DNA from: Candidatus Rokuibacteriota bacterium
GTDB lineage: Bacteria; Methylomirabilota; Methylomirabilia; Rokubacteriales; CSP1-6
Assembly (NCBI GenBank): GCA_003220615.1
Contig: QHTB01000139.1
Location: 122,777-186,776 of the forward strand
DNA length: 64,000 bases
Reading direction: 5' to 3'
Shown: one piece after another, positions 55,697-64,000 of the stretch
Numbering within the stretch: position 1 is the stretch's first letter
Layout: each line of letters starts with the position of its first letter
Notes under the pieces: generated by a model
Database searches by the model: none
Told to the model about the DNA's origin: nothing
What the model saw: only the letters and a program-made list of their open reading frames with translations
Translations under genes and position numbers: made by a program

Positions 55697-57753
55697 CGGG
55701 GGAACGCTTCGCGCACGCCGCCGTCCACGGTGATCGTGCAGCCCGTGGTCTTGGCCGAGCGGTCGGACGCCAGGAAGAGCACGGCCTCGGCAACATCCTC
55801 GGGGAGGATGCGAGCCCCGAGCAGGTTGCGCTTGCGATAGAAGTCCTCGAGCTGGTCCACGGTGATTCCCTGCGCCTGCGCGCGCTGCCGCCGCACGTCG
55901 TCCGACCACAGCCGCGAGTCCTGGAACACAGCGTCGGGATTCACGATGTTGGAACGGATGCCGTGGGGCGCGCCTTCGAGCGCGAGTACCTTCGCGAGCT
56001 GGGCCTCGGCGGCCTTGGCCGCCGAGTACGCGGCGAAGTCCTTGCCAGGCGCCATCACGTTCTTGGTGGCCACGAAGACCAGCGCGCCGCCGATCCCTTG
56101 CGCGATCATCACCCGCATCGCCTCGCGGGCCACGAGGAAGTGGCCCGTGGAGTTGACCGCGAACGAGCGTTCCCAGTCTGCGATGCTCATCTCGGCGACC
56201 GGCGCGGAGTGAGCGATGCCGGCGTTGGAGACGAGGATGTCGAGGCCTCCCCAGGTCAACACTGCGGCCTCGAACGCGGCCCGGATGGATGCTTCGTTCG
56301 TCACGTCCATGGCGAGGCCGAGCGCGCGTCCGGCTCCGACGGCGGCAATGATCTCCTCGGCCGTCTTCTTGGCACCGGCCTCGTCGACGTCACCGACCAG
56401 CACGTGGGCGCCCTCGGTCGCCAGGCGGCGGGCCACCGCCCGGCCGATACCCGAGGCGCCGCCGGTGACGAGAGCGATCCGCCGCGCCAGCTCCTTCTCG
56501 GGCGGTGCCAGCGTCAGCTTGTAGAGCTCGAGCGGCCAGTACTCGACGTCGAAGGCGTCCTTCGCCGTGAGCGAGACGTACCCACCGAAGGCCGTCGCGT
56601 TGCCGATGACGTCGATCGTGTGGTGATAGATGTCGCTCACGATCCCGGCCGTCCGGCGATCGCGGCCGATCGTGAACATGCCGAGCCCGGGGACAAGCAC
56701 GACACGCGGCAGCGCATCGATCAGCTCGACGCTTGGACCGCGATGGGCGTCGACGTACGCCGTGTAATCGCGCTCGAACGCGGCGAGACTGCGCTCGATC
56801 GCGGCCACGACGCCGGGCGCATCGTCAGCGCGCTCGAGGCCCACGAAGCACGGCAGGCGCTTGGTGTAGATGGTGTGGTCGGGCGTCGCCGGCCCGATCT
56901 GGGAGACCGCGGGCGCCTCGACCGACGAGACGAACTCGGTCACCCGGGCGTCGTCGTCGAAGCCGAGGATCTGGCGGCGGGGCCGGCTGAGCCGTCCGCG
57001 CAACCGTGGCGCGATGTGCAGCGCGAGCGCACGACGCTCGGCTGCTGGCAGGATCGCCACGCGCGGCCCGCCGAAGGCGCGGCGGCCCCGCTTGCGCTCG
57101 GCAATCGCCTCCTCGGCGCGCGTGATCAGCTCGATCGTCGCCTCGTAGGCCTCGCGCACGGTGGCGCCCCACGTGATCGTGCCGTGCTGGGCGAGCACCA
57201 GCGCCCGCGCGTCGGACCGCCCGGCGATGGCCTCCGCCACTTCGCGCGAGATCCCGAAGCCCGGACGCCGGTAGTCGAGCGCGATGACGTCCTTGCCATA
57301 GACGCCTTCGAGCGTGTCGGCCGCGCGGTCGTTGTTCGTCAGCGAGACGATCGCGTCGGCGTGCGTGTGCACCACGCACCGGCTCTCGACGAAGCCGTGC
57401 AGCAGCGTCTCGATCGACGGCCGCGGCCCCCCGGGCTCCTGGAGCGCGCGCGCCAGGTACGACACCATCTCCTGATCGTCCATCTCCTGACGCTCGAGCA
57501 GCGCGCGGATGTCGTCCATGCGCACGCCCGGGAAGTCCTTGCGCTGGATCGATTTCAGATCGGAGCCGCTTCCCTTCACGCGCAGGACGTCGACCGGCCG
57601 GTCGCGGTGATCGCGCTCGGTCGTCTTGATCGACGTGTTGCCTCCCCCCCACACGACGAGCGAGGTCTCGGCACCGATCAGGCGGGAGGCGTAGACGAGA
57701 GCGTCAAGCTCGGAGAGATCGCGGGTTTCGACGTCGCTCCAGCGGGACCGCAT
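55693..57753 (-). CDS. Bifunctional aldolase / short-chain dehydrogenase
   Basis: A 686-residue fusion. Residues 1 to about 410 form a class II (zinc) aldolase of the rhamnulose-1-phosphate type, with VWGGGNTSIK and zinc histidines in VVHTHADAIV and LAQHGTITWG. Residues 425-686 are an SDR with VTGGASGIGRAVARR, VSNAGIAHSA and the catalytic YSAAKAAEAQ. Homologues (RhaD/RhaE-like) cleave a sugar 1-phosphate and oxidise the resulting lactaldehyde. It heads the four-gene leftward operon ending in the TPP enzyme, suggesting deoxysugar or sugar-acid catabolism. Confidence 0.9.
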   Translation of the reverse strand: MRSRWSDVETRDLSELDALVYASRLIGAETSLVVWGGGNTSIKTTERDHRDRPVDVLRVKGSGSDLKSIQRKDFPGVRMDDIRALLERQEMDDQEMVSYLARALQEPGGPRPSIETLLHGFVESRCVVHTHADAIVSLTNNDRAADTLEGVYGKDVIALDYRRPGFGISREVAEAIAGRSDARALVLAQHGTITWGATVREAYEATIELITRAEEAIAERKRGRRAFGGPRVAILPAAERRALALHIAPRLRGRLSRPRRQILGFDDDARVTEFVSSVEAPAVSQIGPATPDHTIYTKRLPCFVGLERADDAPGVVAAIERSLAAFERDYTAYVDAHRGPSVELIDALPRVVLVPGLGMFTIGRDRRTAGIVSDIYHHTIDVIGNATAFGGYVSLTAKDAFDVEYWPLELYKLTLAPPEKELARRIALVTGGASGIGRAVARRLATEGAHVLVGDVDEAGAKKTAEEIIAAVGAGRALGLAMDVTNEASIRAAFEAAVLTWGGLDILVSNAGIAHSAPVAEMSIADWERSFAVNSTGHFLVAREAMRVMIAQGIGGALVFVATKNVMAPGKDFAAYSAAKAAEAQLAKVLALEGAPHGIRSNIVNPDAVFQDSRLWSDDVRRQRAQAQGITVDQLEDFYRKRNLLGARILPEDVAEAVLFLASDRSAKTTGCTITVDGGVREAFPR

Positions 57754-57885
57754 CCGGGCCCCACGATACCACGGAGAATATTGCTCGCGTGTGACGGCCG
57801 GGGCGGAGTGACGGGCGCGAGCGGGGTGATCGTCCCGCCCGCGCCGATGGCGTCAGGGACGCGACATCACGACGTGCGTGGCTCT

Positions 57886-58422
57886 TCAGGGAAGCGACGT
57901 GGGGCTGATGCGCGCTCTCCCGTCGCCAAAGATCGTGCCGCACTCGTTCTTCGTCTGATAGGCGCCGTAGCCGGAGCCGAGCACCGCACCGGCCAGGCCT
58001 CCGATGAGCGCCCCCTCACCTGCCGCCTTACCGCCACCGGCGATGGCAGCACCAGCGGCGCCCAGTCCGGCGCCGACGAGGCCACCGACCGCGCCAGGCT
58101 TCGCGATGCGAAGCGCGCGATCGCCACCAGTGGAGCAGTCGGCGGGCACCGTCGCGACCGTCCTCGTCGGTGAAGCCGCCGGTGCAGGCGCTGAGGTAAC
58201 GGGCGCGGAGGTGACGGGCTCGGCGGCGACGGGCCGAGCCATCGGCTGCGCGGTGCGGCGGGCGAGGACAGGCGGCGTCGCGGCAACCGCGAGAGGTGCT
58301 GGCGCGACGACGGCCGGCCCGTCGGTGGGACGCGTGAAGTACGCCGTGGTCACACCCGTGATGAGCGCCGTCGTGAGAACGAGGGCCATGCCGATCGTCG
58401 CCAGCTTCCAGTGGTTGTACAT
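57886..58422 (-). CDS. Membrane-anchored glycine-zipper protein
   Basis: A 178-residue protein. [22 protein letters not shown] is a signal anchor; a Pro/Ala/Thr-rich linker of about 70 residues follows, then a glycine zipper ([18 protein letters not shown] and [19 protein letters not shown]) that may insert into membranes. It resembles the YMGG/Rick_17kDa glycine-zipper group. The track start is a GTG 4 codons upstream; the ATG at 58422 has GGAGGGACCA before it. It is divergent from the FGE-like gene. Confidence 0.75.
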   Translation of the reverse strand: MYNHWKLATIGMALVLTTALITGVTTAYFTRPTDGPAVVAPAPLAVAATPPVLARRTAQPMARPVAAEPVTSAPVTSAPAPAASPTRTVATVPADCSTGGDRALRIAKPGAVGGLVGAGLGAAGAAIAGGGKAAGEGALIGGLAGAVLGSGYGAYQTKNECGTIFGDGRARISPTSLP

Positions 58423-58442
58423 TGGTCCCTCCACTCCCCCCT

Positions 58443-59174
58443 ATGACGACGAGCACACGCGCGGTATTCGTCGGGGTCGCGGTGGCCGCGAGCCTGGTGG
58501 CGCCGGCGACCGCGCGTGGTGACGGCATCATGCTGGTGTCAGCCGGCGCGTTCTGGATGGGCCGTGACGACGGCCCCGCCGAGGAGCGGCCGAGGCACCG
58601 CGTGTTCGTCACCGACTTCTGGATCGAGCGTCACAAGGTGACCAACGCCGAGTTCGCCGACTTCCTCAACGCTCAGGGCATCGTCTCGCCCGAGCGCGAG
58701 CGCCGCTACGACGAGGACGACGCCCACGCCCGGATCCACCTGATCCGTCTCGGAACACCCCCGCATCCGAAGGATGGACAGCCGGTTCGCTGGATCGCTG
58801 ATCGCGGCCACGAGCGGTCGCCCGCCGTCGTCGTCTCCTGGTTCGGCGCGCGCGACTTCTGCCGCTGGCGAGGCGGGCGGCTGCCCACCGAGGCGGAGTG
58901 GGAGAAGTCAGCGCGCGGAGACTACGGCGTCGAGGACCTGCTCGTCGGGCCGCGGGAGTGGACGGCCACGATCCTCGCGCCGTACCCTTATCGTCACGAC
59001 GATGGCCGAGAGCCGTTCCTCGGCCAGGGACGCGTGGTGATCCGTGGCGCCAGCCGCGACGACGCGGGGGTGGCGGCGACGAGCCGGCGCTCCGAAGACG
59101 GGCGCGGCGCCACGATGGGCCATCACGACGTCTCGTTCCGGTGTGCGACGTCGGAAGACCTGGGAGGGTATTGA
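58443..59174 (+). CDS. Exported FGE/SUMF1-fold protein, internally shortened
   Basis: A 243-residue protein with an N-terminal signal ([17 protein letters not shown]). Formylglycine-generating-enzyme-type motifs are [55 protein letters not shown] and VIRGASRDD...VSFRCA. Compared with relatives, the segment between ARG and YGVED...REWT, which normally includes a PWG loop, is missing, about 25-35 residues. Catalytic cysteines for sulfatase activation are not evident, so it is probably a structural or nonenzymatic family member. Confidence 0.75.
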   Translation: MTTSTRAVFVGVAVAASLVAPATARGDGIMLVSAGAFWMGRDDGPAEERPRHRVFVTDFWIERHKVTNAEFADFLNAQGIVSPERERRYDEDDAHARIHLIRLGTPPHPKDGQPVRWIADRGHERSPAVVVSWFGARDFCRWRGGRLPTEAEWEKSARGDYGVEDLLVGPREWTATILAPYPYRHDDGREPFLGQGRVVIRGASRDDAGVAATSRRSEDGRGATMGHHDVSFRCATSEDLGGY

Positions 59175-60808
59175 TGGCGGGCGTCGACGATCTGATGATG
59201 CATTACCCGCTCACCATCCAGCACATCTTCGAGCGCACGCGCCGCCTCTTCCCGAAGAAGACGCTGGCCACGCGTGTTCCCGGCGTCGGCCTCGTGAGAT
59301 CCACCTACGCCGATTTCGCCGAGCGCACCAGGCGGCTGGCCGGCGCGCTCAAGGCGCTCGGTGTCGGCAAGGGTGACCGCGTGGGGACGTTCGCCTGGAA
59401 CTCTCACCGCCATCTCGAGGCCTACTTCGCGCCTCCGCTCATGGGCGCCGTGCTGCACACGGTGAACATCCGGCTCTCCGCTCAGGACATCACCTACATC
59501 GTCAACCACGCGGCCGACCGGGTGCTCATCGTCGATGCCTCCTGCTGGCCGACGCTCGAGCCGATCCGCAAGAAGCTCGAAACCGTCGAGCACGTCATCG
59601 TGATGAAGGACACGCCCGGCGCCCAGATCCCGCCGGGCGCGCTCGACTACGAAGCGCTGCTGGCCGCCGCCACGCCGATGGCGGCGTGGCCGGCGCTCGA
59701 GGAGACCGACGCCGCCGGGATGTGCTACACGTCGGGCACCACCGGCCACCCCAAGGCCGCGGTCTACACGCACCGCGCGATCTTCCTGCACTCGCTGGCG
59801 TCGTCGATGACCGACGTGCTCGCCATCGGCGAGCGTGATGTCATCCTCCACATCGTTCCCATGTTCCACGCCAACGCGTGGTGCGTGCCCTTCGCGGGCG
59901 TGATGAACGGCGCCACCCAGATCTTCGGCGGCCCCAACCCGCAGCCGCGCGACATCATCGAGATCGTCCACAACGAGCGCGTGACCTTCGTCGGCGCCGT
60001 GCCCACGGTGTGGATCGCCATCGACGCGATCCTCGAGCAGGAGCCGCAGTGGGACATCTCATCGATCCGGTGCATCCCGATCGGCGGCTCGGCGGCACCC
60101 CGCACGCTCATCGAGAAGTTCGACAAGAAGTACGGCGCGTCGATGCTGCACGCCTGGGGCATGACGGAGATGACGCCGCTCGGCACCGTGTGCCGCCTCA
60201 AGTCATACCTCGACGCCGGGCCGGACGAGCAGCGATACGCGTATCGCGCCAAGCAAGGATATCCGGTGGCCGGCGTCGATCTTCGGATCGTGGACGACGA
60301 GGGCCGCGAGCAGCCCTGGGACGGGCAATCGATGGGCGAGATCCAGGTCCGCGGCCCCTGGGTGATCCGCTCCTACTACGACACGCCGGACTCGGCCGAT
60401 CGCTTCACCGAGGACGGATGGTTCAGGACCGGCGACGTCGCGGCCGTCGACCCCGAGGGGTACGTGATCATCACGGACCGCACCAAGGACCTCATCAAGT
60501 CGGGCGGTGAGTGGATCTCCTCGATCGACGTCGAGACGATGATCATGGGACATCCGAAAGTGCTGGAGGCGGCCGTCATCGCCGTCCCTCACCCCCGGTG
60601 GGTCGAGCGCCCGCTCGCCTGCGTCGTGCCCAAGCCGGGCGTGACGCTCGAGCCCGGCGAGATCCTCGACTACCTGCGGCCCAAGCTGGCCAGGTGGGCG
60701 CTGCCCGACGAGGTCGTGTTGATCGAAGCCGTGCCCAAGACGAGCGTCGGCAAGTTCGACAAGAAAGTCCTGCGCGAGCGCTTCAAGAGCTGGACGCCTC
60801 GACGCTGA
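59174..60808 (+). CDS. Long-chain/medium-chain acyl-CoA ligase (AMP-forming)
   Basis: A 544-residue ANL-superfamily enzyme. The P-loop is CYTSGTTGHPKAAVYTH, the adenylate motif is HAWGMTEMTPLGTV, the hinge is DGWFRTGDVAAVDPEGYVIITDR and the catalytic Lys is in KTSVGKFDKKVLRERF. It activates a carboxylic acid to acyl-CoA in the cytoplasm. The start ATG shares a base with the FGE-like stop (TGATG). The homology is closest to fatty or aryl acid:CoA ligases; the exact acid is unknown. Confidence 0.93.
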   Translation: MAGVDDLMMHYPLTIQHIFERTRRLFPKKTLATRVPGVGLVRSTYADFAERTRRLAGALKALGVGKGDRVGTFAWNSHRHLEAYFAPPLMGAVLHTVNIRLSAQDITYIVNHAADRVLIVDASCWPTLEPIRKKLETVEHVIVMKDTPGAQIPPGALDYEALLAAATPMAAWPALEETDAAGMCYTSGTTGHPKAAVYTHRAIFLHSLASSMTDVLAIGERDVILHIVPMFHANAWCVPFAGVMNGATQIFGGPNPQPRDIIEIVHNERVTFVGAVPTVWIAIDAILEQEPQWDISSIRCIPIGGSAAPRTLIEKFDKKYGASMLHAWGMTEMTPLGTVCRLKSYLDAGPDEQRYAYRAKQGYPVAGVDLRIVDDEGREQPWDGQSMGEIQVRGPWVIRSYYDTPDSADRFTEDGWFRTGDVAAVDPEGYVIITDRTKDLIKSGGEWISSIDVETMIMGHPKVLEAAVIAVPHPRWVERPLACVVPKPGVTLEPGEILDYLRPKLARWALPDEVVLIEAVPKTSVGKFDKKVLRERFKSWTPRR

Positions 60809-60831
60809 GCGCAGGGAGAAGGAGTCCCCTC

Positions 60832-62217
60832 ATGGCCACGCCACGCACCGAGTCCCAACGCGCCGACCGCGAGCACCGTCGCATCGTGCGCGAATGCCGC
60901 GCCGCCAAGATCCAGCTCGTGCGCTTCCTCTACTGCGGCAACGACGGCGTCATTCGCGGCAAGGCCTGCCACACGCGGTTCCTGCCCTCCTACCTCGAGT
61001 CCGGTATCGGGCTCACCGTCGCGATGCAATCGTTCAACATGCTCGATCAGCTCGTGGCCGAGGGCTCGTTCGGGCCGGTCGGCGAGATCCGGCTCACGCC
61101 CGATCCAGGGACGTTCGCGATCCTGCCCTACGCGCCGCACACCGCCCGCCTGCTCTGCGACATGACGACGCTCGAGGGGACGCCGTGGGACGCCTGTCCG
61201 CGGAGCTTCCTCAAACGGATGATCGGGCGCGCGGCCACGCAGGGCTTCGTGTTCCAGGCGGCCTTCGAGAACGAGTTCACGCTGGCCCGGAAGGAGAACG
61301 GGCAGTACGTTCCCCTCGATCACAGCCCGTGCTTCTCGACGATCGGCATGGATTCGGCCGCGCCGGTGATGACCGAGATGATCGAGGCGCTCGTCGCCCA
61401 GGGCGTGTTTCCCGAGCAGTATTACGCGGAGCTCGGCCCCGGCCAGCAAGAGCTTCCCGTGCGCTTCGCCGACGCGCTCCGCTGCGCCGACAACCAGATC
61501 ACGCTGCGGGAGACGGCGCGCGGCGTCGCCGCCCGGCACGGCCTGCTCGCCTCGTTCGCCCCCAAGCCGTTCCCCGATCAGGCCGGCAACGGCGCCCACA
61601 TCCACTTCAGCCTGTGGGCCGCGGACGGCGAGCAGAACGTCTTCCACGACCCGCGCGGACGCTACGGGCTGTCGGACGCCGGCTTCGCGTTCATCGGCGG
61701 TGTCCTTGCCCACCTGCCCGCGCTGGTCGCGTTGACGGCGCCGACGGTGAACTCGTACCGGCGACTCCAGCCGCGCTTCTGGTCGAGCGCGTACACGGCG
61801 TGGGGCCCCGACAACCGCGAAGGCGCGATTCGCGTGCCCTCGCAGCGGCGCGGGATCGAAATGGAATCGACCAACCTCGAGCTGAAGCCCTCGGACCCGT
61901 CCAGCAATCCGTATCTCTCGCTCGGTGCACTGCTCGCCGCCGGGCTCGACGGCATCCAGAACAAGCGGGATCCGGGCGAGCCGACGCTCGTGGATCCCGA
62001 CACGCTGTCGGACGACGAGCGCCGCCGGCGCGGGATCCGGCGCTTGCCGACGTCGTTGGGCGAGGCGCTGGACGCGCTGGAGCGCGACGATGTCCTCCGC
62101 GCGGCGCTGGGCGAGACCCTGGCGAAGGAGTACCTGACCGTCAAGCGCTCAGAGGTGCGGGGCTTCGACGGCAAGGACGTGGCGTTCGAGATCGAGCAGC
62201 ACTTCTACAAGTTCTGA
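60832..62217 (+). CDS. Glutamine synthetase family protein (GSI-like, FluG-type context)
   Basis: A 461-residue GS-fold enzyme. FENEFTLARKENG and GPGQQELPVRFADAL include metal-binding Glu residues; GNGAHIHFSLW, TAPTVNSYRRLQPRFWSS and MESTNLELKPSDPSSNPYLSLGALL are the C-terminal GS motifs. The substitution of Glu by a longer loop after TNLEL and general divergence exclude housekeeping GlnA. It is 2 bp upstream of an amidohydrolase gene, the two halves of a fungal FluG-like architecture. AAGGAG lies 8 bp before the ATG. Confidence 0.85.
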   Translation: MATPRTESQRADREHRRIVRECRAAKIQLVRFLYCGNDGVIRGKACHTRFLPSYLESGIGLTVAMQSFNMLDQLVAEGSFGPVGEIRLTPDPGTFAILPYAPHTARLLCDMTTLEGTPWDACPRSFLKRMIGRAATQGFVFQAAFENEFTLARKENGQYVPLDHSPCFSTIGMDSAAPVMTEMIEALVAQGVFPEQYYAELGPGQQELPVRFADALRCADNQITLRETARGVAARHGLLASFAPKPFPDQAGNGAHIHFSLWAADGEQNVFHDPRGRYGLSDAGFAFIGGVLAHLPALVALTAPTVNSYRRLQPRFWSSAYTAWGPDNREGAIRVPSQRRGIEMESTNLELKPSDPSSNPYLSLGALLAAGLDGIQNKRDPGEPTLVDPDTLSDDERRRRGIRRLPTSLGEALDALERDDVLRAALGETLAKEYLTVKRSEVRGFDGKDVAFEIEQHFYKF

Positions 62218-62219
62218 GC

Positions 62220-63359
62220 GTGGCCCGCCCTGTCGATCTCACGGGGATCCCTGTCGTCGATGGGCACTGTCATCCGCTCGCTCGGGACCCGCTGGGCATT
62301 TCCTCGGGGACCTTCCTCGATCTCTTCACCGAGGCACGGCCGGCGACGATGCGCGCCCACGTGCCTGCTACCGGCTACGCCCAGCGCGCCGTGCGCGCTC
62401 TCGCACGAAGGCACGGCGTCGAAGCGACCGTCGACGCGGTGCTCGACGCCCGGCGACGCGCCGGATCAGAGGCCGGACTGAAGCATCTGACCGACGCTCG
62501 CGTGGCCGCGTTGCTCGTGGACACCGGCTATCCGCCCGATGCGATGCCGCTCGACGAGATGCGGCACCACCTGGGCTGCGAGATCCACGAGGTCGTGAGG
62601 ATCGAGGCATGCGCCGAACGGCTGCTCGCTCGACGTCTCTCCTATGAGGCGTTCGTCGAGGCGTTTCGTCGGACGCTCCAGGAGGCGGCTCCCCGCTGCG
62701 TCGGCTTCAAGACCATCGTCGCCTATCGTTCCGGGCTCGACGTACGCACGTGGACCGAGGACGAGACCGCCGCGTCCTACGCGCGGGCGCTCGGCACCGT
62801 TCCCGCCGGCGGACGTCCGCGACTCACCGAGAAGCCGCTGCTCGATCGCCTCTTCGAGATCACGCTGGAGGTCGCGGCGCAGACAGGACGCCCGGTCCAG
62901 ATCCACACGGGATTCGGCGACCCCGACATCGATCTGCTGCGCGCCAACCCGCTCCTGCTGCGCGCCGTGCTCGAGGACCGGCGGTGGACGACGACGCGGC
63001 TCGTGTTGCTCCACATGGCCTATCCGTACACGCGCGAGGCGGCGTTCATGACGGCCGTGTGGCCGCAGGTCCACCTGGACCTCTCGCTGGCCCTGCCCTT
63101 CCTCGGACCGGGAGCGCTGTTCCCGCTGCTCGAGATCCTCTCCCTCGCCCCGCTCAGCAAGCTCATGTACGGATCGGACGTCAGCGGCCTGCCCGAGCTG
63201 TTCGCGCTGGCCGCCGAGTGGGCGCGGGCGACGCTGGGCGAAGCGCTCGGCTGGCTCGTCGAGCGCGATGGTCTGGACGAGCGTGCGGCGGCGGCCGCCG
63301 GACGAGCGATCCTGTCCGACAACGCCCGGGCCCTGTACGGTCTGCGCCAGGAACCCTGA
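62220..63359 (+). CDS. Amidohydrolase family protein (PF04909 type)
   Basis: A 379-residue TIM-barrel amidohydrolase. VVDGHCHPLA is the N-terminal metal motif, VQIHTGFGDPDID holds the next His, LLHMAYPYTREA the following one and LMYGSDVSGLPE the catalytic Asp. The length suits the family. GTG start 2 bp after the GS-like stop. With that enzyme it may make and cleave gamma-glutamyl conjugates, as proposed for FluG-like proteins; this is inference. Confidence 0.85.
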   Translation: MARPVDLTGIPVVDGHCHPLARDPLGISSGTFLDLFTEARPATMRAHVPATGYAQRAVRALARRHGVEATVDAVLDARRRAGSEAGLKHLTDARVAALLVDTGYPPDAMPLDEMRHHLGCEIHEVVRIEACAERLLARRLSYEAFVEAFRRTLQEAAPRCVGFKTIVAYRSGLDVRTWTEDETAASYARALGTVPAGGRPRLTEKPLLDRLFEITLEVAAQTGRPVQIHTGFGDPDIDLLRANPLLLRAVLEDRRWTTTRLVLLHMAYPYTREAAFMTAVWPQVHLDLSLALPFLGPGALFPLLEILSLAPLSKLMYGSDVSGLPELFALAAEWARATLGEALGWLVERDGLDERAAAAAGRAILSDNARALYGLRQEP

Positions 63360-63375
63360 AATGCTGCGGCGTTTC

Positions 63376-63404
63376 TTGACAGGGGCGCCCGTGGCCGATA
63401 GTCT
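63376..63404 (+). promoter_or_regulatory. Promoter of the solute-binding protein gene
   Basis: TTGACA (63376-63381), 17 bp, TAGTCT (63399-63404), about 60 bp upstream of the ATG. The -35 is a perfect consensus, the -10 weaker. Confidence 0.6.
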
Positions 63405-63463
63405 GTCGCCCCACGGCCCTCATCATCTTCTGCTCCGGCCGCACCGCCCTGACAGGAGGGAGT

Positions 63464-64000
63464 ATGGATTCGCCGAACCGTCGACAGTTCCTCGCGACGA
63501 CCGGTGCAGGCCTGGCCGGTATTCTCGCCGCCGGCGTCCCGCCCGCCCGCGGTCAGCAGCGCGAGGTCTCGTACCTGTGCTGGAACAACTTCGCCCCCGC
63601 CTCCGACAAGAAGCTGGCCGAGATCGGCCAGCGCTTCACGAAGGACACGGGCATCAAGATCCGTATCGATCACATCGCCGCGCCCCAGCAGGCGGCGAAG
63701 TATGCCTCCGAAGTCCAGACGCAAGCCGGTCACGACATCGTCGAGATGCGCATGCACTTTCCGTGGCTCTACGAGCCGCAGCTCGTCGATCTCGGGGACA
63801 TCGTGGGCGAGCTCGAGAAGAAGTACGGCAAGGCCCTGTCGTCGGCTACCGAGACCGCCAAGGTCAACGGCGTCTGGCGGGCGGTGCCTCAGTACCGGAC
63901 GTTCTTCGTCGCCGCGTACCGCGAGGACCTCTTCAAAAAGGCGAGTCTGAAAGTTCCCGACACCTGGGAAGACCTCTACACGGTCGGCAAGGAGCTGAAG
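63464..64000 (+). CDS. Tat-exported extracellular solute-binding protein (partial)
   Basis: Open at the right end of the window; the first 179 codons are present and in frame. A Tat signal, SPNRRQFLATTGAGLAGILA, ends near ARGQQREV. The mature part (YLCWNNFAPASDKKLAEIG, FTKDTGIKIRIDHIAAPQQ) fits the family 1 solute-binding proteins of sugar or polyamine ABC transporters. GGAGGG lies 4 bp before the ATG. The transport genes would lie beyond the window. Confidence 0.85.
   Translation, partial: MDSPNRRQFLATTGAGLAGILAAGVPPARGQQREVSYLCWNNFAPASDKKLAEIGQRFTKDTGIKIRIDHIAAPQQAAKYASEVQTQAGHDIVEMRMHFPWLYEPQLVDLGDIVGELEKKYGKALSSATETAKVNGVWRAVPQYRTFFVAAYREDLFKKASLKVPDTWEDLYTVGKELK

Noticed and set aside
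55963-58173. 736-aa plus-strand ORF opposite the aldolase-dehydrogenase
   Set aside because: Low-complexity Arg/Asp/Gly/Val composition, fully antisense to a well-supported gene.
60894-63359. 821-aa ORF suggesting an amidohydrolase fused to upstream sequence
   Set aside because: The N-terminal 440 residues are a shadow of the GS-like gene; the real gene starts at GTG 62220.

Overview
The window is high-GC bacterial DNA, densely packed with genes on both strands and with very short intergenic gaps. At least twenty gene pairs overlap by 4 bp (ATGA or GTGA). Lipid-A genes, rRNA and tRNA were not seen, so taxonomy is inferred only. The fab/plsX/rpmF cluster, a porin, a cbb3-like oxidase, a System I cytochrome c biogenesis set, CaiB-type CoA transferase, dipeptide-type ABC transporter and LLM/TPP catabolic genes suggest a didermic, respiring, heterotrophic soil or subsurface bacterium. 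It could be something like Methylomirabilota/'Rokubacteria' or a deltaproteobacterial relative, but the sequence alone does not settle this.

Layout. 0-4.6 kb: a glutamine-synthetase-like enzyme coupled to an SDR, a divergent UMF1-type MFS transporter and a site-2 protease. 4.6-11.1 kb: the housekeeping operon yceD-rpmF-plsX-fabH-fabD-fabG-acpP-fabF-rnc-like, read leftward from a strong promoter that sits back to back with the htpX promoter. 12.2-21.8 kb: a respiratory block. It holds ccoN, a tri-haem ccoO::cyt c::cyt c fusion, a ccoS-like gene, three overlapping tiny membrane ORFs that the ORF track does not give as separate genes, ctaG, and ccmABCDEFG. ccmH and ccmI follow at 24.4-25.8 kb, separated by PsiE, zinc-protein, BON, truncated CDF and small hypothetical genes. 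25.8-30.4 kb: a leftward set of a broken porin, a Tat-type FMN-binding protein with an amber codon in its signal peptide, ApbE, a membrane protein, a DtxR-family regulator and a small membrane protein, headed by a 24-bp palindrome. 30.5-38.8 kb: ligA, a broken Kelch lipoprotein, HEAT/TPR, RraA-like, GNAT, DinB-like, receiver and citramalate synthase genes. 38.9-42.5 kb: a CoA transferase, a DUF35 protein and a thiolase homologue lacking the usual Cys, then a Fis-type HTH and ferredoxin. 42.6-48.3 kb: a complete peptide ABC transporter; its promoter and that of the ferredoxin share a FadR/GntR-type palindrome. 48.4-52.4 kb: glycosyltransferases and a CelD-like acyltransferase. 52.4-57.8 kb: a four-gene operon of aldolase-dehydrogenase, LLM oxidoreductase, FNR-type reductase and TPP enzyme. 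57.9-64 kb: a glycine-zipper protein, an FGE-like protein, an acyl-CoA ligase, a second glutamine-synthetase-like gene beside an amidohydrolase (a split FluG-like pair), and the start of a Tat-exported solute-binding protein cut by the window end.

The clearest functional unit is respiration: the Ccm genes supply covalent haem attachment for the tri-haem CcoO fusion, and CtaG and the CcoS-like protein are assembly factors. The most unusual observations are the compact oxidase with its tiny membrane ORFs and a palindromic insertion that appears to have broken a start/stop overlap; an RNase III-like protein without dsRBD and without two of four metal ligands; a CcmG with a CX3C motif; and a metal-regulated flavinylation module in which two genes carry apparent inactivating lesions. 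Four of the genes between 23.3 and 33.4 kb look broken. No CRISPR array, tRNA, rRNA, IS element or integrase was recognised, and no gene-free stretch exceeds 300 bp.
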